The position numbers and the translations under genes were made by a program. A stretch of DNA of 64,000 nucleotides from Salinibacillus kushneri (GTDB lineage Bacteria; Bacillota; Bacilli; Bacillales; Alkalibacillaceae): NCBI RefSeq assembly GCF_900111405.1, contig NZ_FOHJ01000004.1, positions 1 through 64,000 on the forward strand. The letters run 5' to 3'. This document shows, in pieces, positions 17,711 through 26,554 of the stretch. Position 1 is the first letter of the stretch. Every line of letters starts with the position of its first letter. Below the pieces are notes generated by a model. That model was not told the origin of the DNA and did no database searches. It saw only the letters and a list, made by a program, of their open reading frames with translations.

Positions 17711-17752
17711 TCCTCCTTAGTTTTGATAACGCAGGATTTTTCGAACTGCGAA
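17711..17752 (-). promoter_or_regulatory. preQ1-I riboswitch
   Basis: On the minus strand, stem CGCAG (17750-17746) and CTGCG (17734-17730) encloses the loop TTCGAAAAATC. An A-rich tail TTATCAAAACTAAGG (17729-17715) runs straight into the AAGGAGG ribosome site of the transporter. Stem, loop size and AAAACTAAGG tail fit the preQ1-I aptamer, with ligand binding expected to lock the tail and hide the ribosome site (translational control). Confidence 0.85.
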
Positions 17753-18213
17753 GTATTTATTATAAATGATTTTTCATTGGAGAACAACATTTTTGATATT
17801 GTGTTAGTCATTATAATAAAAAGAAAATGAATAGCCAATTCCATATAATAAGACTCATTCGTTCCTGTTTCGTAAAGTTTAGGGAAAGTTCATAATCATA
17901 TAGTTATTTAATTAAGATATGGTTTTAGTCAATTTGCCAAAATAGTTGTGTTCATACAAGAGGGAGGATTTGTACGTTCTATGTCGAATTTATGGTACTA
18001 AAGAAAATAGTAAAAAAGTAGAAATAGAAACGTTTGGTAATCAAATAGACTGAACGACTTTAGTTTAAAGGGGGAATGAAGGGTGGACACAAACTTTATT
18101 AGATGATTTTATGGAATTTTGAGGAGTATCGAGATTCTTGAAATATAGTTCATATGCAGAACGGGCATTTCAGAAAAACTACATGGATTATTTCAGATTA
18201 AAGGAGCAATCGT
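17753..18213. other. Gap with possible broken coding remnant
   Basis: Upstream part should hold the transporter promoter on the minus strand. On the plus strand the frame 18069-18227 reads like coding DNA ('YAERAFQKNYMDYFRLKEQSYENK') but is broken by a TGA at 18120-18122 and overlaps the next gene's start in another frame. No other feature is evident. Confidence 0.3.
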
Positions 18214-18870
18214 ATGAAAATAAATAGAAAAATCCTGACAGGAATGCTTACCACAGTATTAGTCCTATTAGTTGCTTGTAACAACTCAACGGATGAGTTA
18301 AGTAGTAAATCGAACGAGCAGTCATTGAATAATAACTCAACTGAAAATGCAGATGGCGACTCAACTACTAAAGATTTAACAGATCATGCAGCCAAGTCTT
18401 CAGATGGTACAGATAACACCCAGCAAAATGAGCAAAAGGATGCGTCTAATCATACATCTAAAAATTCAAATAATGAAGAGTCGCTGAAGTCTAGTGATAG
18501 TGACAGTGAAGTTAATGAAAGTAAAAAAGATGAATATTTTAGAAAACTTAATGCTATGGAAGAATCGGATAGATATTCAGAAGCCGGAACAACAGTATTA
18601 GAGTTGGAGGAACAAGAAAAGGATAGATATACCAAATGGGATAAGGAATTGAATGAAATATACGGAGTGTTAATGGAACAACTTAGTACGGAACAGATGG
18701 ATAAATTAAGAGATGAACAACGAAACTGGATAAAATATAGAGACGATACTGCTAAAGAATCCTCACAACAATATAAAGGTGGTTCGTCTGAATCATTAGA
18801 ATATATAGCTACTCAGGCAAGTCTTACAAGAGAAAGATGCTATGAGTTAGTTGCAAAATATATGAAGTAA
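18214..18870 (+). CDS. Lipoprotein with LprI-like (DUF1311) domain
   Basis: 218 residues; signal peptide with lipobox 'VLLVAC' and Cys at about residue 22, so it should be membrane-anchored outside the cell. A long Ser/Asn/Asp/Lys-rich linker (residues 25-110) follows. The C-terminal 85 residues resemble the DUF1311/LprI lysozyme-inhibitor-like domain: 'LYEVLMEQLSTEQMDKLR'-type helix, 'DEQRNWIKYRD', and a late Cys. AAAGGAGC precedes the ATG. Single-gene unit. Confidence 0.82.
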   Translation: MKINRKILTGMLTTVLVLLVACNNSTDELSSKSNEQSLNNNSTENADGDSTTKDLTDHAAKSSDGTDNTQQNEQKDASNHTSKNSNNEESLKSSDSDSEVNESKKDEYFRKLNAMEESDRYSEAGTTVLELEEQEKDRYTKWDKELNEIYGVLMEQLSTEQMDKLRDEQRNWIKYRDDTAKESSQQYKGGSSESLEYIATQASLTRERCYELVAKYMK

Positions 18871-19001
18871 TGTTGAAAGAATTGAAAAAAGGGTGAGCCT
18901 ATAATATTTCTCCCTGCCGAGTTTTTTCGGGTAATGAAGGGCTTAATATACCAGAATACTTGAGTGATAAATTTGAACTGGTATAGGCTGATAAACATGA
19001 A

Positions 19002-19039
19002 AAATCACGCTCTTAGTTTTTCCGATGGAGCGTGATTTA
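19002..19039. terminator. Terminator between lipoprotein and transglycosylase genes
   Basis: AAATCACGCTC (19002-19012) and GAGCGTGATTT (19028-19038) form an 11-bp stem; it can serve both convergent genes. Confidence 0.8.
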
Positions 19040-19062
19040 CTGAACTGCTTCTATGAAGCTTA

Positions 19063-19689
19063 TTATATTAAATAATTCTTCATTACTTTTTGTACATAAT
19101 TTTGTGTTTCCTCAAAAGGCGGAATATCATTATATTTATCCACATTTCCAGGTCCTGCATTATAAGCAGCCAAAGCCAGGGAAGTATTTCCATGATAACG
19201 GTCGAGCATTTGTTTTAAATATTTCGTACCACCTAAAACATTTTGTTCAGGATCAAAGGCATTATTCACACCAAGACCACGTGCGGTATCAGGCATTAAT
19301 TGCATAAGACCCTGAGCTCCAGCATGACTGACCGCATTAACATTATAGTTCGACTCTGTTTCAATAACAGAACGAATAAGCTTTGAATCAATCCCATACA
19401 TTTCAGATGCTTTATTAATATATGATTCAATCTCACCTGATGTTGAGGACTGAGTATTAGAATGGAATTGTATAGATGGCTGGTTAGGATTTTGCAATGC
19501 AAATAAACGTTGGGAATCAATATTCGACTTTTGAGCATGTATAGAATTAGAACGTGTAGACATTTGCTCGTTTAGGATAGATTGAAACGCCTGATTAAAA
19601 AATGAAGATGGATTATTAGAAGATCCATATGGTGAAAACTGGGACATGGATTGTAATTGAATAAGGCTTTGTAAAAGTTTAGCTTCCAT
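19063..19689 (-). CDS. Soluble lytic transglycosylase, SLT domain
   Basis: 208 residues: a Gln/Ser/Asn-rich N-terminal half of low complexity, then an SLT lysozyme-like domain from about residue 90. '[29 protein letters not shown]' holds the catalytic Glu and the GLMQ motif, and '[17 protein letters not shown]' the AYNAGP motif. It cleaves glycan strands to anhydro-muropeptides. No typical signal peptide is visible, as in B. subtilis CwlQ (YjbJ), the nearest match I know. AAAGGGGAATAGAG precedes the ATG. Confidence 0.9.
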   Translation of the reverse strand: MEAKLLQSLIQLQSMSQFSPYGSSNNPSSFFNQAFQSILNEQMSTRSNSIHAQKSNIDSQRLFALQNPNQPSIQFHSNTQSSTSGEIESYINKASEMYGIDSKLIRSVIETESNYNVNAVSHAGAQGLMQLMPDTARGLGVNNAFDPEQNVLGGTKYLKQMLDRYHGNTSLALAAYNAGPGNVDKYNDIPPFEETQNYVQKVMKNYLI

Positions 19690-19795
19690 TTCTCTATTCC
19701 CCTTTAATTAGTACGCATATATACCTACTATACCTAATTGGTTGAGAATAGACAAGGATTTAATGCTGATAAATAGGGAAAATGCTTTAGATAAG

Positions 19796-19829
19796 TAAAA
19801 ACGGTAATCGCTAAATAAGCGATTACCGT
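19796..19829 (-). terminator. Terminator of the cold-shock gene
   Basis: Perfect 12-bp stem, ACGGTAATCGCT (19801-19812) with AGCGATTACCGT (19818-19829), followed on the minus strand by a T-run. Confidence 0.9.
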
Positions 19830-19845
19830 ATCTATGAATGGCGTT

Positions 19846-20046
19846 TTATTTTTTCACAACGTTAGCTGCTTGAGGTCCACGATCGCCTTCAACAACCTCA
19901 AATTCTACAGATTGACCTTCGTCTAAAGTTTTGAAACCTTCTTCTTGAATTGCAGAGTAATGTACGAATACATCGTCTGCTCCCTCAACTTGAATAAAAC
20001 CATAACCTTTTTCTGCGTTGAACCATTTTACTGTACCGTTTTGCAT
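19846..20046 (-). CDS. cspD: Cold-shock protein, CspD-like
   Basis: 66-residue OB-fold RNA/DNA-binding protein. Both nucleic-acid motifs are present: RNP1 'KGYGFIQV' and RNP2 'DVFVHY'. The true ATG is 20046 with AGGAGG upstream. It acts as an RNA chaperone that melts structure and can prevent termination. Its own transcript has a leader of about 165 nucleotides with a terminator-like hairpin, suggesting feedback control. Confidence 0.95.
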   Translation of the reverse strand: MQNGTVKWFNAEKGYGFIQVEGADDVFVHYSAIQEEGFKTLDEGQSVEFEVVEGDRGPQAANVVKK

Positions 20047-20116
20047 AAATAAAATCCTCCTAAAATCTTTCACAAAAATGTGCTTATTTCACAAATAAGA
20101 AATGAGAGGGTCCATT

Positions 20117-20182
20117 AAAAAAGGGCAACCCAGTAGAAGTGAAGGACACAAAATCCATCGACTTCTATCTGAAGTTACCCGT
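20117..20182 (-). terminator. Terminator-like hairpin in the csp leader
   Basis: On the minus strand, GGGTAAC (20180-20174) pairs with GTTGCCC (20129-20123), and AGATAGAAGT (20170-20161) with ACTTCTACT (20140-20132) with a bulge. Six T follow (20121-20116). It lies between the csp promoter and its start codon, 70 bases before the ATG. It could be an attenuator or the end of a separate small RNA. Confidence 0.75.
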
Positions 20183-20216
20183 CTTTCATGAACCTCACAT
20201 CTTATCTGTATTATTT

Positions 20217-20245
20217 ATTATATCCTCTTTTGAAATAGGAGTCAA
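20217..20245 (-). promoter_or_regulatory. SigA promoter of the csp leader
   Basis: TTGACT (20245-20240), 17-base spacer, TATAAT (20222-20217) on the minus strand. The -10 is a consensus match and the -35 differs at one position; transcription should start near 20210. Confidence 0.85.
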
Positions 20246-20257
20246 ACATAAAAGAAG

Positions 20258-20283
20258 AACTTTTCAGAAAGAGTCTGAAAAGT
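20258..20283. repeat. Inverted repeat between csp and the membrane-protein gene
   Basis: ACTTTTCAGA-aagag-TCTGAAAAGT is a perfect 10-bp dyad just upstream of the csp -35 region. It may be an operator or a minor hairpin; no T-run favours termination on the plus strand. Confidence 0.5.
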
Positions 20284-20356
20284 GAAACAAATGAAGGTTC
20301 CCTATGATAAAATATAATTGGATATTTATTCTAATCCTAAGTTAGGAAGTGGTGTC

Positions 20357-20917
20357 ATGAACATACTGGCTATGAGAACAGCGTTATCCATTAAGGCGAA
20401 GAATGGAGTTGCTTTTTTATTTGCTGCTAGTATTCTCTGGAGTCTGATAACAGTTGTATTTCTTTTGCCTATTGATTTATATAGTAAAAATATATACTTG
20501 TTATGGAGTACCGGCGCCATGTTTCCTTTAGCTCTCTTATTTTCTAAACTTTTTAAAGCAGAATGGAAATCAGATGATAGTCCTATTGGTCTTCTTGGGT
20601 TATATCTAAATCTGGCGCAGCTTATGTATTTCCCTATTGTTATTTGGGCTATGGTACAAAGCCCTTCACATATGATTTTATTTTTTGCAATTGTTACAGG
20701 AGCTCATTTCTTTCCATATGGATGGTTTTATCATGCAAAAGCCTACTTCATCATGTCTCCGATTATTTCTATCAGCATTTTAATGATTGGCTGGAACTTA
20801 CCGTTGAAACATTTATGGTTGATCGCCTCTATGATGGTTGTTTTTCTAATCATCTTAAGTATCTGGCTCTATATGGATTATAAAAATAAGAAATCATGTT
20901 CTAACCAATTACGATAA
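20357..20917 (+). CDS. Predicted multi-pass membrane protein, DUF7010-like
   Basis: About 186 residues from the ATG at 20357 (TAGGAAGTGG upstream); a TTG at 20318 is an alternative start. Six hydrophobic helices with short loops and a basic C-terminus 'DYKNKKSCSNQLR'. 'GAHFFPYGWFYHAKAYF' is the most conserved-looking block. It resembles a group of small Bacillaceae membrane proteins of unknown role (DUF7010). I cannot assign a function. Confidence 0.65.
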   Translation: MNILAMRTALSIKAKNGVAFLFAASILWSLITVVFLLPIDLYSKNIYLLWSTGAMFPLALLFSKLFKAEWKSDDSPIGLLGLYLNLAQLMYFPIVIWAMVQSPSHMILFFAIVTGAHFFPYGWFYHAKAYFIMSPIISISILMIGWNLPLKHLWLIASMMVVFLIILSIWLYMDYKNKKSCSNQLR

Positions 20918-20968
20918 AATTTGATAAAATATGAAAACATAGTCTTTAACGGTTGGAGGAAGATGATT

Positions 20969-21826
20969 TTGGCTATACATATTGGCTTGACAGGGTGGGG
21001 AGATCATCCAGCTCTTTATGAAAATCAAAGCATTACATCCGGAAAATTGTTTGCTTATGCTTCTCATTTTCCGGTAGTTGAAGTTGATACAGCGTTTTAT
21101 GCCATACAACCTCAAAAAAATTACTGGAAATGGGTGGAAGAGACGCCGGATCATTTTTCTTTTGTGATTAAGGCTTTTCATATATTAACAAGGCATGACC
21201 GAAATCAGCTAACTCTTAAAGAACTTAAAGAGTTACTGGCTGCATACACCGATTCGATTTCACCTGTAGTGGAAGCGAATAAGTTAAATGCCATTCTTTT
21301 TCAATTTCCGCCTTGGTTTGATTTGCGTAAAGAAAATATCCGTTATTTGAGAGTCATTCGTGAATATTTGAAAGAGTATCCTTTAGCGCTTGAATTTAGG
21401 AATCGTTCATGGTTTGATCCAAAATATAAAAGGCAAACCCTTCATTTCATGGAACAGGAAAACTGGATTCATACCATTTGCGATGAACCACAAGCTGGTG
21501 AAAGCTCTGTTCCGACTGTACTAGAACCGACGCATGATAAGACGTTAATTCGTTTTCATGGTCGAAATGTTAATGGTTGGAATAAAAATGGCAGGGAGAA
21601 TTGGCGTGCTGTTCGATTCCTGTATCGATATAGTAAAGAAGAATTAATGGAGTGGGTTACACATATAGAGAATCTTGAAAAGCATTCAAAAGAGATTACA
21701 GTTTTATTTAATAATAATTCTGGTGGAGATGCGGCGGATAATGCAAAGCAATTTATGGATTTATTAAATATCCATTATACAGGCTTAAACCCAAGGCAAA
21801 TGGATTTATTTGATGGAGGACTGTAA
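20969..21826 (+). CDS. DUF72 family TIM-barrel protein, YunF-like
   Basis: 285 residues if translation begins at TTG 20969, eight bases after GGAGGA; the ATG at 20963 is too close to that site. The start 'IHIGLTGWGDHPALY' and 'FPVVEVDTAFYAIQPQKNYWKWVEETPDHFSFVIKA' are typical DUF72, as is 'LFNNNSGGDAADNAKQFMDLL' near the end. Function is unknown; a TIM-barrel hydrolase fold is known for the family. Its stop overlaps the next gene's ATG. Confidence 0.9.
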   Translation: MAIHIGLTGWGDHPALYENQSITSGKLFAYASHFPVVEVDTAFYAIQPQKNYWKWVEETPDHFSFVIKAFHILTRHDRNQLTLKELKELLAAYTDSISPVVEANKLNAILFQFPPWFDLRKENIRYLRVIREYLKEYPLALEFRNRSWFDPKYKRQTLHFMEQENWIHTICDEPQAGESSVPTVLEPTHDKTLIRFHGRNVNGWNKNGRENWRAVRFLYRYSKEELMEWVTHIENLEKHSKEITVLFNNNSGGDAADNAKQFMDLLNIHYTGLNPRQMDLFDGGL

Positions 21827-22464
21827 TGGATAAACAAAAGATACTGACAAACACGGAACAATGGATTAGCGAAAGGTTTTCAGCGGATACCACAGGACAT
21901 GATCTGTGGCATATGAAGCGAGTGGTTCGTTTAGCAAAGCACATCGCCTATCAGGAAAAAGCAGATCCTTTTATTTGCCAACTGGCCGCATATTTACATG
22001 ATGTTTCGGATGAAAAGCTTGTAAATGATGTAGATACTTCCATACAGGAGATTTTTACATTTTTAACGAATGAGGGTGTAGAGGAAAAGGACCGACATGC
22101 TGTTTGGCGGGCCATAAAGGACGTTTCGTTTAAGGGAAACCACACAATACCTGAAAAGATGGAAGGGAAGGTTGTCCAGGACGCAGATCGTTTAGATGCT
22201 CTCGGAGCAATAGGTATTGCGCGGACCTTTGCTTATGGAGGTTCACAAAAAAACAAATTGTTTGATCCCAATTCACCCAATACTTTGGAGCAAATGGATT
22301 ATCGAAACCCTGCTAAAACAACCATTGATCACTTCTATGAAAAATTACTGAAATTGAAAAATCTTATGAATACGGAAAGTGCAAAAGAAATCGCAGAAGA
22401 TCGTCATCAATTTATGGAACAATTTTTAGCTAGATTTTACGCTGAATGGAATGGGGATGACTAA
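21826..22464 (+). CDS. ypgQ: HD-domain phosphohydrolase, YpgQ/YedJ type
   Basis: 212 residues. Metal-binding HD motif is visible in order: 'GHDLWHMKRVVRLAK' (His), 'AAYLHDVSDEK' (HD) and 'VVQDADRLDALGAIGIAR' (final Asp). B. subtilis YpgQ is a metal-dependent dNTP pyrophosphohydrolase. The ATG overlaps the DUF72 stop (TAATG), so the two form an operon. Confidence 0.88.
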   Translation: MDKQKILTNTEQWISERFSADTTGHDLWHMKRVVRLAKHIAYQEKADPFICQLAAYLHDVSDEKLVNDVDTSIQEIFTFLTNEGVEEKDRHAVWRAIKDVSFKGNHTIPEKMEGKVVQDADRLDALGAIGIARTFAYGGSQKNKLFDPNSPNTLEQMDYRNPAKTTIDHFYEKLLKLKNLMNTESAKEIAEDRHQFMEQFLARFYAEWNGDD

Positions 22465-22480
22465 AATCATCCCCATTTTA
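22451..22480. terminator. Terminator between ypgQ and the NlpC/P60 gene
   Basis: ATGGGGATGA (22451-22460) and TCATCCCCAT (22467-22476) form a perfect stem that includes the ypgQ stop codon; A/T runs flank both sides. Confidence 0.85.
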
Positions 22481-22485
22481 ATTTA

Positions 22486-23493
22486 TTATTGGGAGACTCT
22501 TTTTGCGCCCAGATACCGTTGTTGCCAATAAGATCCACTCATATTGCTTATTTCAACGCCATTGTTTCCTGCGTGAATAAAATTACCGTTTCCTAAATAG
22601 ATACCAGCATGAGATGGCCCTGGTTTATAGGTTTCATAAAATACTAGGTCACCAACACTAGGTTTTTCTACTGGGGTTGTAGCGTTCCATATATCCGACA
22701 CGGTTCTAGGTAATTGTACGCCCGTCTTAGAAAAGACAAATTGTAAATATCCACTGCAGTCAAATCCACTGGGGGATTCACCTCCCCATGTGTAGGGTGA
22801 GCCAAGATAGGATTTCGCAATTTGGATTAGACCGCCCGAAACAACAGGGCCACTTTCTTTTACTGTCTGTTTTTGAGTTGTTTTTTGTACAGTATGGACA
22901 ATAGCATCCTGGTCGGGCGTCTTGGTTTGTTCCAATTGATTCACAAATTGTTTATCCAGCTCTGTTTTAACAGGAATCTTATGATCTTCCTGAAAGGCTT
23001 TGGCTGCTTCTTTTGTTAAAGGTCCATAAATACCATCGATACTTCCATCATAATAGCCAAAATAGTGAAGTGCTGACTGAATCTTCTTAACATCTTCACT
23101 ATACATGCCCACATCAATGGTTTCTTCTTCTAAATTTTTCAGGGGTTCTAAATAGTGCTCCCGCTCTTTTTGTATTAGTTTATATATGGTTTCTTTATTC
23201 GCACGCCCCGTTATGTTTAAATTGTATTTAGCCTGAAATTTTTTTACATAATGCTCAGTAATAACACCAAAGTTGCCATCTTCTTTTCCTTTAAACATAT
23301 TAAGATTCTTTAATTTCTTTTGTAAAACGTTTACCGCTTCGTTATGAGTCCCATATGTCAGGGTCTCACTTTCGGTTAATTGTTTATTCTGCTCTTGGAT
23401 ATCAACATCCAAAACAAACGAAAGGGGCTGTGAGATGGCAAAACTTGTAGCGAGTGTCCCAAACAGAACTGGATTTTGACTCATTCCCGGCAT
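22486..23493 (-). CDS. NlpC/P60 endopeptidase with two peptidoglycan-binding domains
   Basis: 335 residues from the ATG at 23493, which lies five bases after AAGGTGGTGA; an upstream GTG pair is less likely. A weak signal-like start is followed by two PG_binding_1 repeats ('NEAVNVLQKKLKNLNMFKG' and 'SEDVKKIQSALHYFGYYDG'). The C-terminal NlpC/P60 domain has catalytic Cys in 'SGFDCSGYLQFVF' and His in 'GPSHAGIYLGNGNFIHAG'. Expected to cut D-glutamyl-diaminopimelate links in the cell wall. Confidence 0.92.
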   Translation of the reverse strand: MPGMSQNPVLFGTLATSFAISQPLSFVLDVDIQEQNKQLTESETLTYGTHNEAVNVLQKKLKNLNMFKGKEDGNFGVITEHYVKKFQAKYNLNITGRANKETIYKLIQKEREHYLEPLKNLEEETIDVGMYSEDVKKIQSALHYFGYYDGSIDGIYGPLTKEAAKAFQEDHKIPVKTELDKQFVNQLEQTKTPDQDAIVHTVQKTTQKQTVKESGPVVSGGLIQIAKSYLGSPYTWGGESPSGFDCSGYLQFVFSKTGVQLPRTVSDIWNATTPVEKPSVGDLVFYETYKPGPSHAGIYLGNGNFIHAGNNGVEISNMSGSYWQQRYLGAKRVSQ

Positions 23494-23608
23494 TGCTGTC
23501 ACCACCTTTTCTGTTTAGCTAAAGACAATATATGACGGTGGAAAAGTGGTTATGTACAGACAAGAAACATGTTACAATAATGTAATGAAACTAGGGAAAG
23601 TGGGGATT

Positions 23609-24556
23609 ATGTTGCAACAATATCTGGAGTTAACGAAACATATTATAGAAAATGGGACAACCCGAAGTGACCGAACAGGAACGGGAACTATCAGCGTCTT
23701 TGGGTGTCAGATGCGTTTTGACTTAACGAAGGGATTTCCTTTACTTACAACGAAAAAGGTACCATTTAGACTCATTGTAAGTGAGCTTTTATGGTTTATT
23801 AATGGAGATACGAATATTAAATTTTTATTACAACATAACAACAATATTTGGAATGAATGGGCGTTTAAGAGTTGGGTGGAAAGCTCGGAATATGATGGTC
23901 CTGATATGAGTGATTTTGGGCGTCGTTCATTAGAGGATAGTGAATTCAAGCAGAAATATGAAAAGGAAATGGAAAAATTCAAACACAACATCTTACATAA
24001 TGATGAATTCGCACGTAAGTATGGAGATTTAGGCAATGTCTATGGAAAGCAATGGAGAGAATGGAAAACTTCTCAGGGAGATACCATTGATCAATTAAAA
24101 AATGTCATTGAACAAATTAAGTCAAATCCTGCTTCCAGAAGATTAATAGTTTCAGCATGGAATCCCGAAGATGTTCCATCCATGGCTCTTCCGCCATGCC
24201 ATACATTGTTTCAATTTTATGTAGCAGATGGGAAATTATCATGCCAGCTATATCAACGCAGTGGTGATATGTTTTTAGGCGTCCCATTTAATATTGCAAG
24301 CTATGCCTTGTTAACTCATTTAATCGCGTATGAATGCGGGCTTGAAGTTGGGGAATTTATTCACACAATAGGTGATGCACATATTTACCAAAATCATGTG
24401 GAACAAGTACAAACCCAGCTTAGCCGAAAACCAAAGGAATTACCATCTGTCCACATAAATCAGGGAGTAACATCTATTTTTGCTCTTAACGTAGAAGATA
24501 TTGAATTGCGTGATTACAATCCTCATCCGGCTATAAAGGCACCAGTAGCTGTTTAG
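23609..24556 (+). CDS. thyA: Thymidylate synthase ThyA
   Basis: Makes dTMP from dUMP using methylene-tetrahydrofolate. 315 residues from the ATG at 23609, in line with '[25 protein letters not shown]'. The catalytic Cys is in '[14 protein letters not shown]'. It carries the insertion of about 50 residues ('[19 protein letters not shown]...') found in Lactobacillus casei-type enzymes, unlike the shorter B. subtilis ThyB. dfrA follows after 22 bases, the classic pair. Confidence 0.96.
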   Translation: MLQQYLELTKHIIENGTTRSDRTGTGTISVFGCQMRFDLTKGFPLLTTKKVPFRLIVSELLWFINGDTNIKFLLQHNNNIWNEWAFKSWVESSEYDGPDMSDFGRRSLEDSEFKQKYEKEMEKFKHNILHNDEFARKYGDLGNVYGKQWREWKTSQGDTIDQLKNVIEQIKSNPASRRLIVSAWNPEDVPSMALPPCHTLFQFYVADGKLSCQLYQRSGDMFLGVPFNIASYALLTHLIAYECGLEVGEFIHTIGDAHIYQNHVEQVQTQLSRKPKELPSVHINQGVTSIFALNVEDIELRDYNPHPAIKAPVAV

Positions 24557-24578
24557 TGAGCAAAGGAAGTGACTCTGA

Positions 24579-25073
24579 ATGATTTCATTATTAGTTGCCA
24601 TGGATCAAAAAGGGGTAATCGGAAAAGATGGTGATTTACCGTGGCGTTTACCTAATGATCTAAAATTTTTTAAGGAAACAACTATGGATCACACCATTGT
24701 TATGGGGAGAAAGACGTATCAATCAATAGGGCGGCCACTACCTCGTCGTAACAATGTAGTATTAACAAGAGATTCTTCTTTTGAAGCTCAGGGATGTTTT
24801 ATTATTCACTCTTGGGATACAGTGAAGGAATGGAATGAACATACTCCGGAAGAAGAAGTTTTTGTCATTGGTGGAAGTGAACTGTTTAAAGATGCCATTT
24901 ATTTTGCAGATAAAATGTATATTACAGAGATTGATGAGTCCTTTGAGGGGGATACTTATTTTCCATCGTTTGATTCTTCTGAATGGGAACTTGTCCATAA
25001 AGAAAAAGGAATAAAGAACGTTAAAAATCCTTATGATTATTATTTCTGCACATATATCAGGAAGACCTCTTGA
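24579..25073 (+). CDS. dfrA: Dihydrofolate reductase
   Basis: 164 residues, the standard chromosomal size. 'GVIGKDGDLPWRLPNDLKFFKETT' holds the substrate-binding region including the acidic Asp, 'VMGRKTYQSIGRPLPRRNNVVLTR' the NADPH site, and 'VFVIGGSELF' the glycine-rich loop. It regenerates tetrahydrofolate consumed by the upstream thymidylate synthase. Confidence 0.97.
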   Translation: MISLLVAMDQKGVIGKDGDLPWRLPNDLKFFKETTMDHTIVMGRKTYQSIGRPLPRRNNVVLTRDSSFEAQGCFIIHSWDTVKEWNEHTPEEEVFVIGGSELFKDAIYFADKMYITEIDESFEGDTYFPSFDSSEWELVHKEKGIKNVKNPYDYYFCTYIRKTS

Positions 25074-25239
25074 ACTTTTTGTCACAAATTATAATTAATA
25101 TTTGCAAATCATAGCCGTTTGAGGGAAAATGAAAACGAGAGTTGCACGTTTATTTGTTTAACTTATATTCAGCAGGAGAGAATAATAAAGAAAATACATA
25201 CGTCTCCTTATGATAAACCAAAACAGGCAGGTGATTGTT

Positions 25240-25446
25240 ATGATGCAAATAGGTATTCCTGGATTGATTTTAATCTTAATCATTGCACTTGTGATTTTTG
25301 GACCGAAAAAGCTTCCGGAACTTGGGAAAGCTACAGGTCAAACACTAAAAGAATTTAAGAAATCTACCCGTGAATTAACGGAAGATGTGACCGATGAAGC
25401 GAAGGAAGTAAAAGATATTACATCAAATGATTCGAAAAAATCCTAA
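25240..25446 (+). CDS. tatA: Twin-arginine translocase subunit TatA, first copy
   Basis: 68 residues: an N-terminal membrane helix '[30 protein letters not shown]', then an amphipathic helix '[11 protein letters not shown]' and an acidic tail. The [10 protein letters not shown] hinge is diagnostic. TatA forms the pore for folded proteins. GCAGGTGA precedes the ATG pair at 25240/25243. A second copy and tatC follow. Confidence 0.95.
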   Translation: MMQIGIPGLILILIIALVIFGPKKLPELGKATGQTLKEFKKSTRELTEDVTDEAKEVKDITSNDSKKS

Positions 25447-25467
25447 ACCATTTTGAGGTGAATAAAA

Positions 25468-25659
25468 ATGGGACAAATTGGAATTCCCGGTTTAATCTTA
25501 ATTCTCATTGTGGCGCTCGTGATTTTCGGCCCTTCAAAGCTGCCGGAGATTGGCAAGGCTGTAGGCTCTTCATTGAAGGAATTTAAGCGTGCAGCCAGTG
25601 GTGTTATGTCCGATGATTCTGACGAGAAGAAAAACATTGAGACGAAAGATAAAAACTAA
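25468..25659 (+). CDS. tatA: Twin-arginine translocase subunit TatA, second copy
   Basis: 63 residues, nearly the same helix as its neighbour ('[30 protein letters not shown]') but a different, shorter tail. It lies 21 bases after the first copy, so it is a tandem duplication. A terminator separates it from tatC. Confidence 0.95.
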   Translation: MGQIGIPGLILILIVALVIFGPSKLPEIGKAVGSSLKEFKRAASGVMSDDSDEKKNIETKDKN

Positions 25660-25676
25660 TACGGTCTGAATGAAGG

Positions 25677-25702
25677 TGTAAGGATCTTCCTTACACTTTT
25701 TG
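25677..25702 (+). terminator. Terminator between tatA pair and tatC
   Basis: GTGTAAGG (25677-25684) and CCTTACAC (25689-25696), followed by TTTTTG. May lower tatC expression relative to tatA. Confidence 0.8.
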
Positions 25703-25749
25703 CTTGTCAGTATATATTAGTGTGTCTTTGCAAATAGGAGGTGTATCCT

Positions 25750-26517
25750 GTGTCAGAAAAAGAAAAGAACCAGGCGGAAACAACAAATACAGCTGAAGAA
25801 ATGGAAGTATCTGAACACATTTTGGAATTGCGAAAGAGAATCATTTGGACTATCCTTTTTTTCATTGCTTTTTTTGTTACCGGCCTTATTTTTGTACAAT
25901 ATATATATGACTTCTTTACTCGTAACCTTGAATTTGAATTAGTTGTGCTTAGCCCGTGGGAAATTATGTGGATACATATTATGATTGCAAGTGTGATTGC
26001 TATAGGTGCTACACTTCCTTTCTTTTGCTTTCAGGCGTGGTTATTTGTACGACCAGGCTTAATGCCAAAAGAACGAAAAGTAACTTTAATTTATGTTCCA
26101 GCTGTTTTCCTTCTGTTTACAGGTGGTTTGTTATTTGGATATTTTGTTGTCCAAGAGCTGATCTTCAACTTTCTAATGAGCTTAGGGGAAGATATGTTTG
26201 ATAATATGTTTACAGCTGAGAAGTATTTCCGTTTTATCCTTACGACAACATTACCCTTTGCTTTCTTTTTCGAGGTTCCATTAATTGCGATGTTTTTAAC
26301 CAGTCTTGGAATCATTGATCCATCTAAGATGAAAAAGATAAGGAAATATGCTTATCTGGTTTTAGTAATCCTTGGTACAATGCTTTCACCACCTGATTTT
26401 ATCCTGCAGCTTTTCGTAGCAGCACCACTGATTATCCTATATGAAATTGCGATTATCATGTCAGGGGTTGTATATCGCAGAAAAATTGCAAAAGATGAGG
26501 AATCTGCTGTAGAATAA
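25750..26517 (+). CDS. tatC: Twin-arginine translocase subunit TatC
   Basis: 255 residues from GTG 25750, six bases after AGGAGGTG. Six membrane helices. 'ILELRKRIIWTI' at the start and 'FQAWLFVRPGLMPKERK' (signal-peptide recognition face) are TatC hallmarks, as is 'YLVLVILGTMLSPPDFILQL'. It recognises twin-arginine signal peptides and works with the TatA copies upstream. Confidence 0.96.
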   Translation: MSEKEKNQAETTNTAEEMEVSEHILELRKRIIWTILFFIAFFVTGLIFVQYIYDFFTRNLEFELVVLSPWEIMWIHIMIASVIAIGATLPFFCFQAWLFVRPGLMPKERKVTLIYVPAVFLLFTGGLLFGYFVVQELIFNFLMSLGEDMFDNMFTAEKYFRFILTTTLPFAFFFEVPLIAMFLTSLGIIDPSKMKKIRKYAYLVLVILGTMLSPPDFILQLFVAAPLIILYEIAIIMSGVVYRRKIAKDEESAVE

Positions 26518-26554
26518 CTCCAACACCTATTCATTAAATAAGGGAGAGAATGTT

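Noticed and set aside
23566-23585. LexA-like sequence upstream of thyA
   Set aside because: GAAACATGTTAC does not satisfy the GAAC-N4-GTTC rule and has no fitting promoter context.
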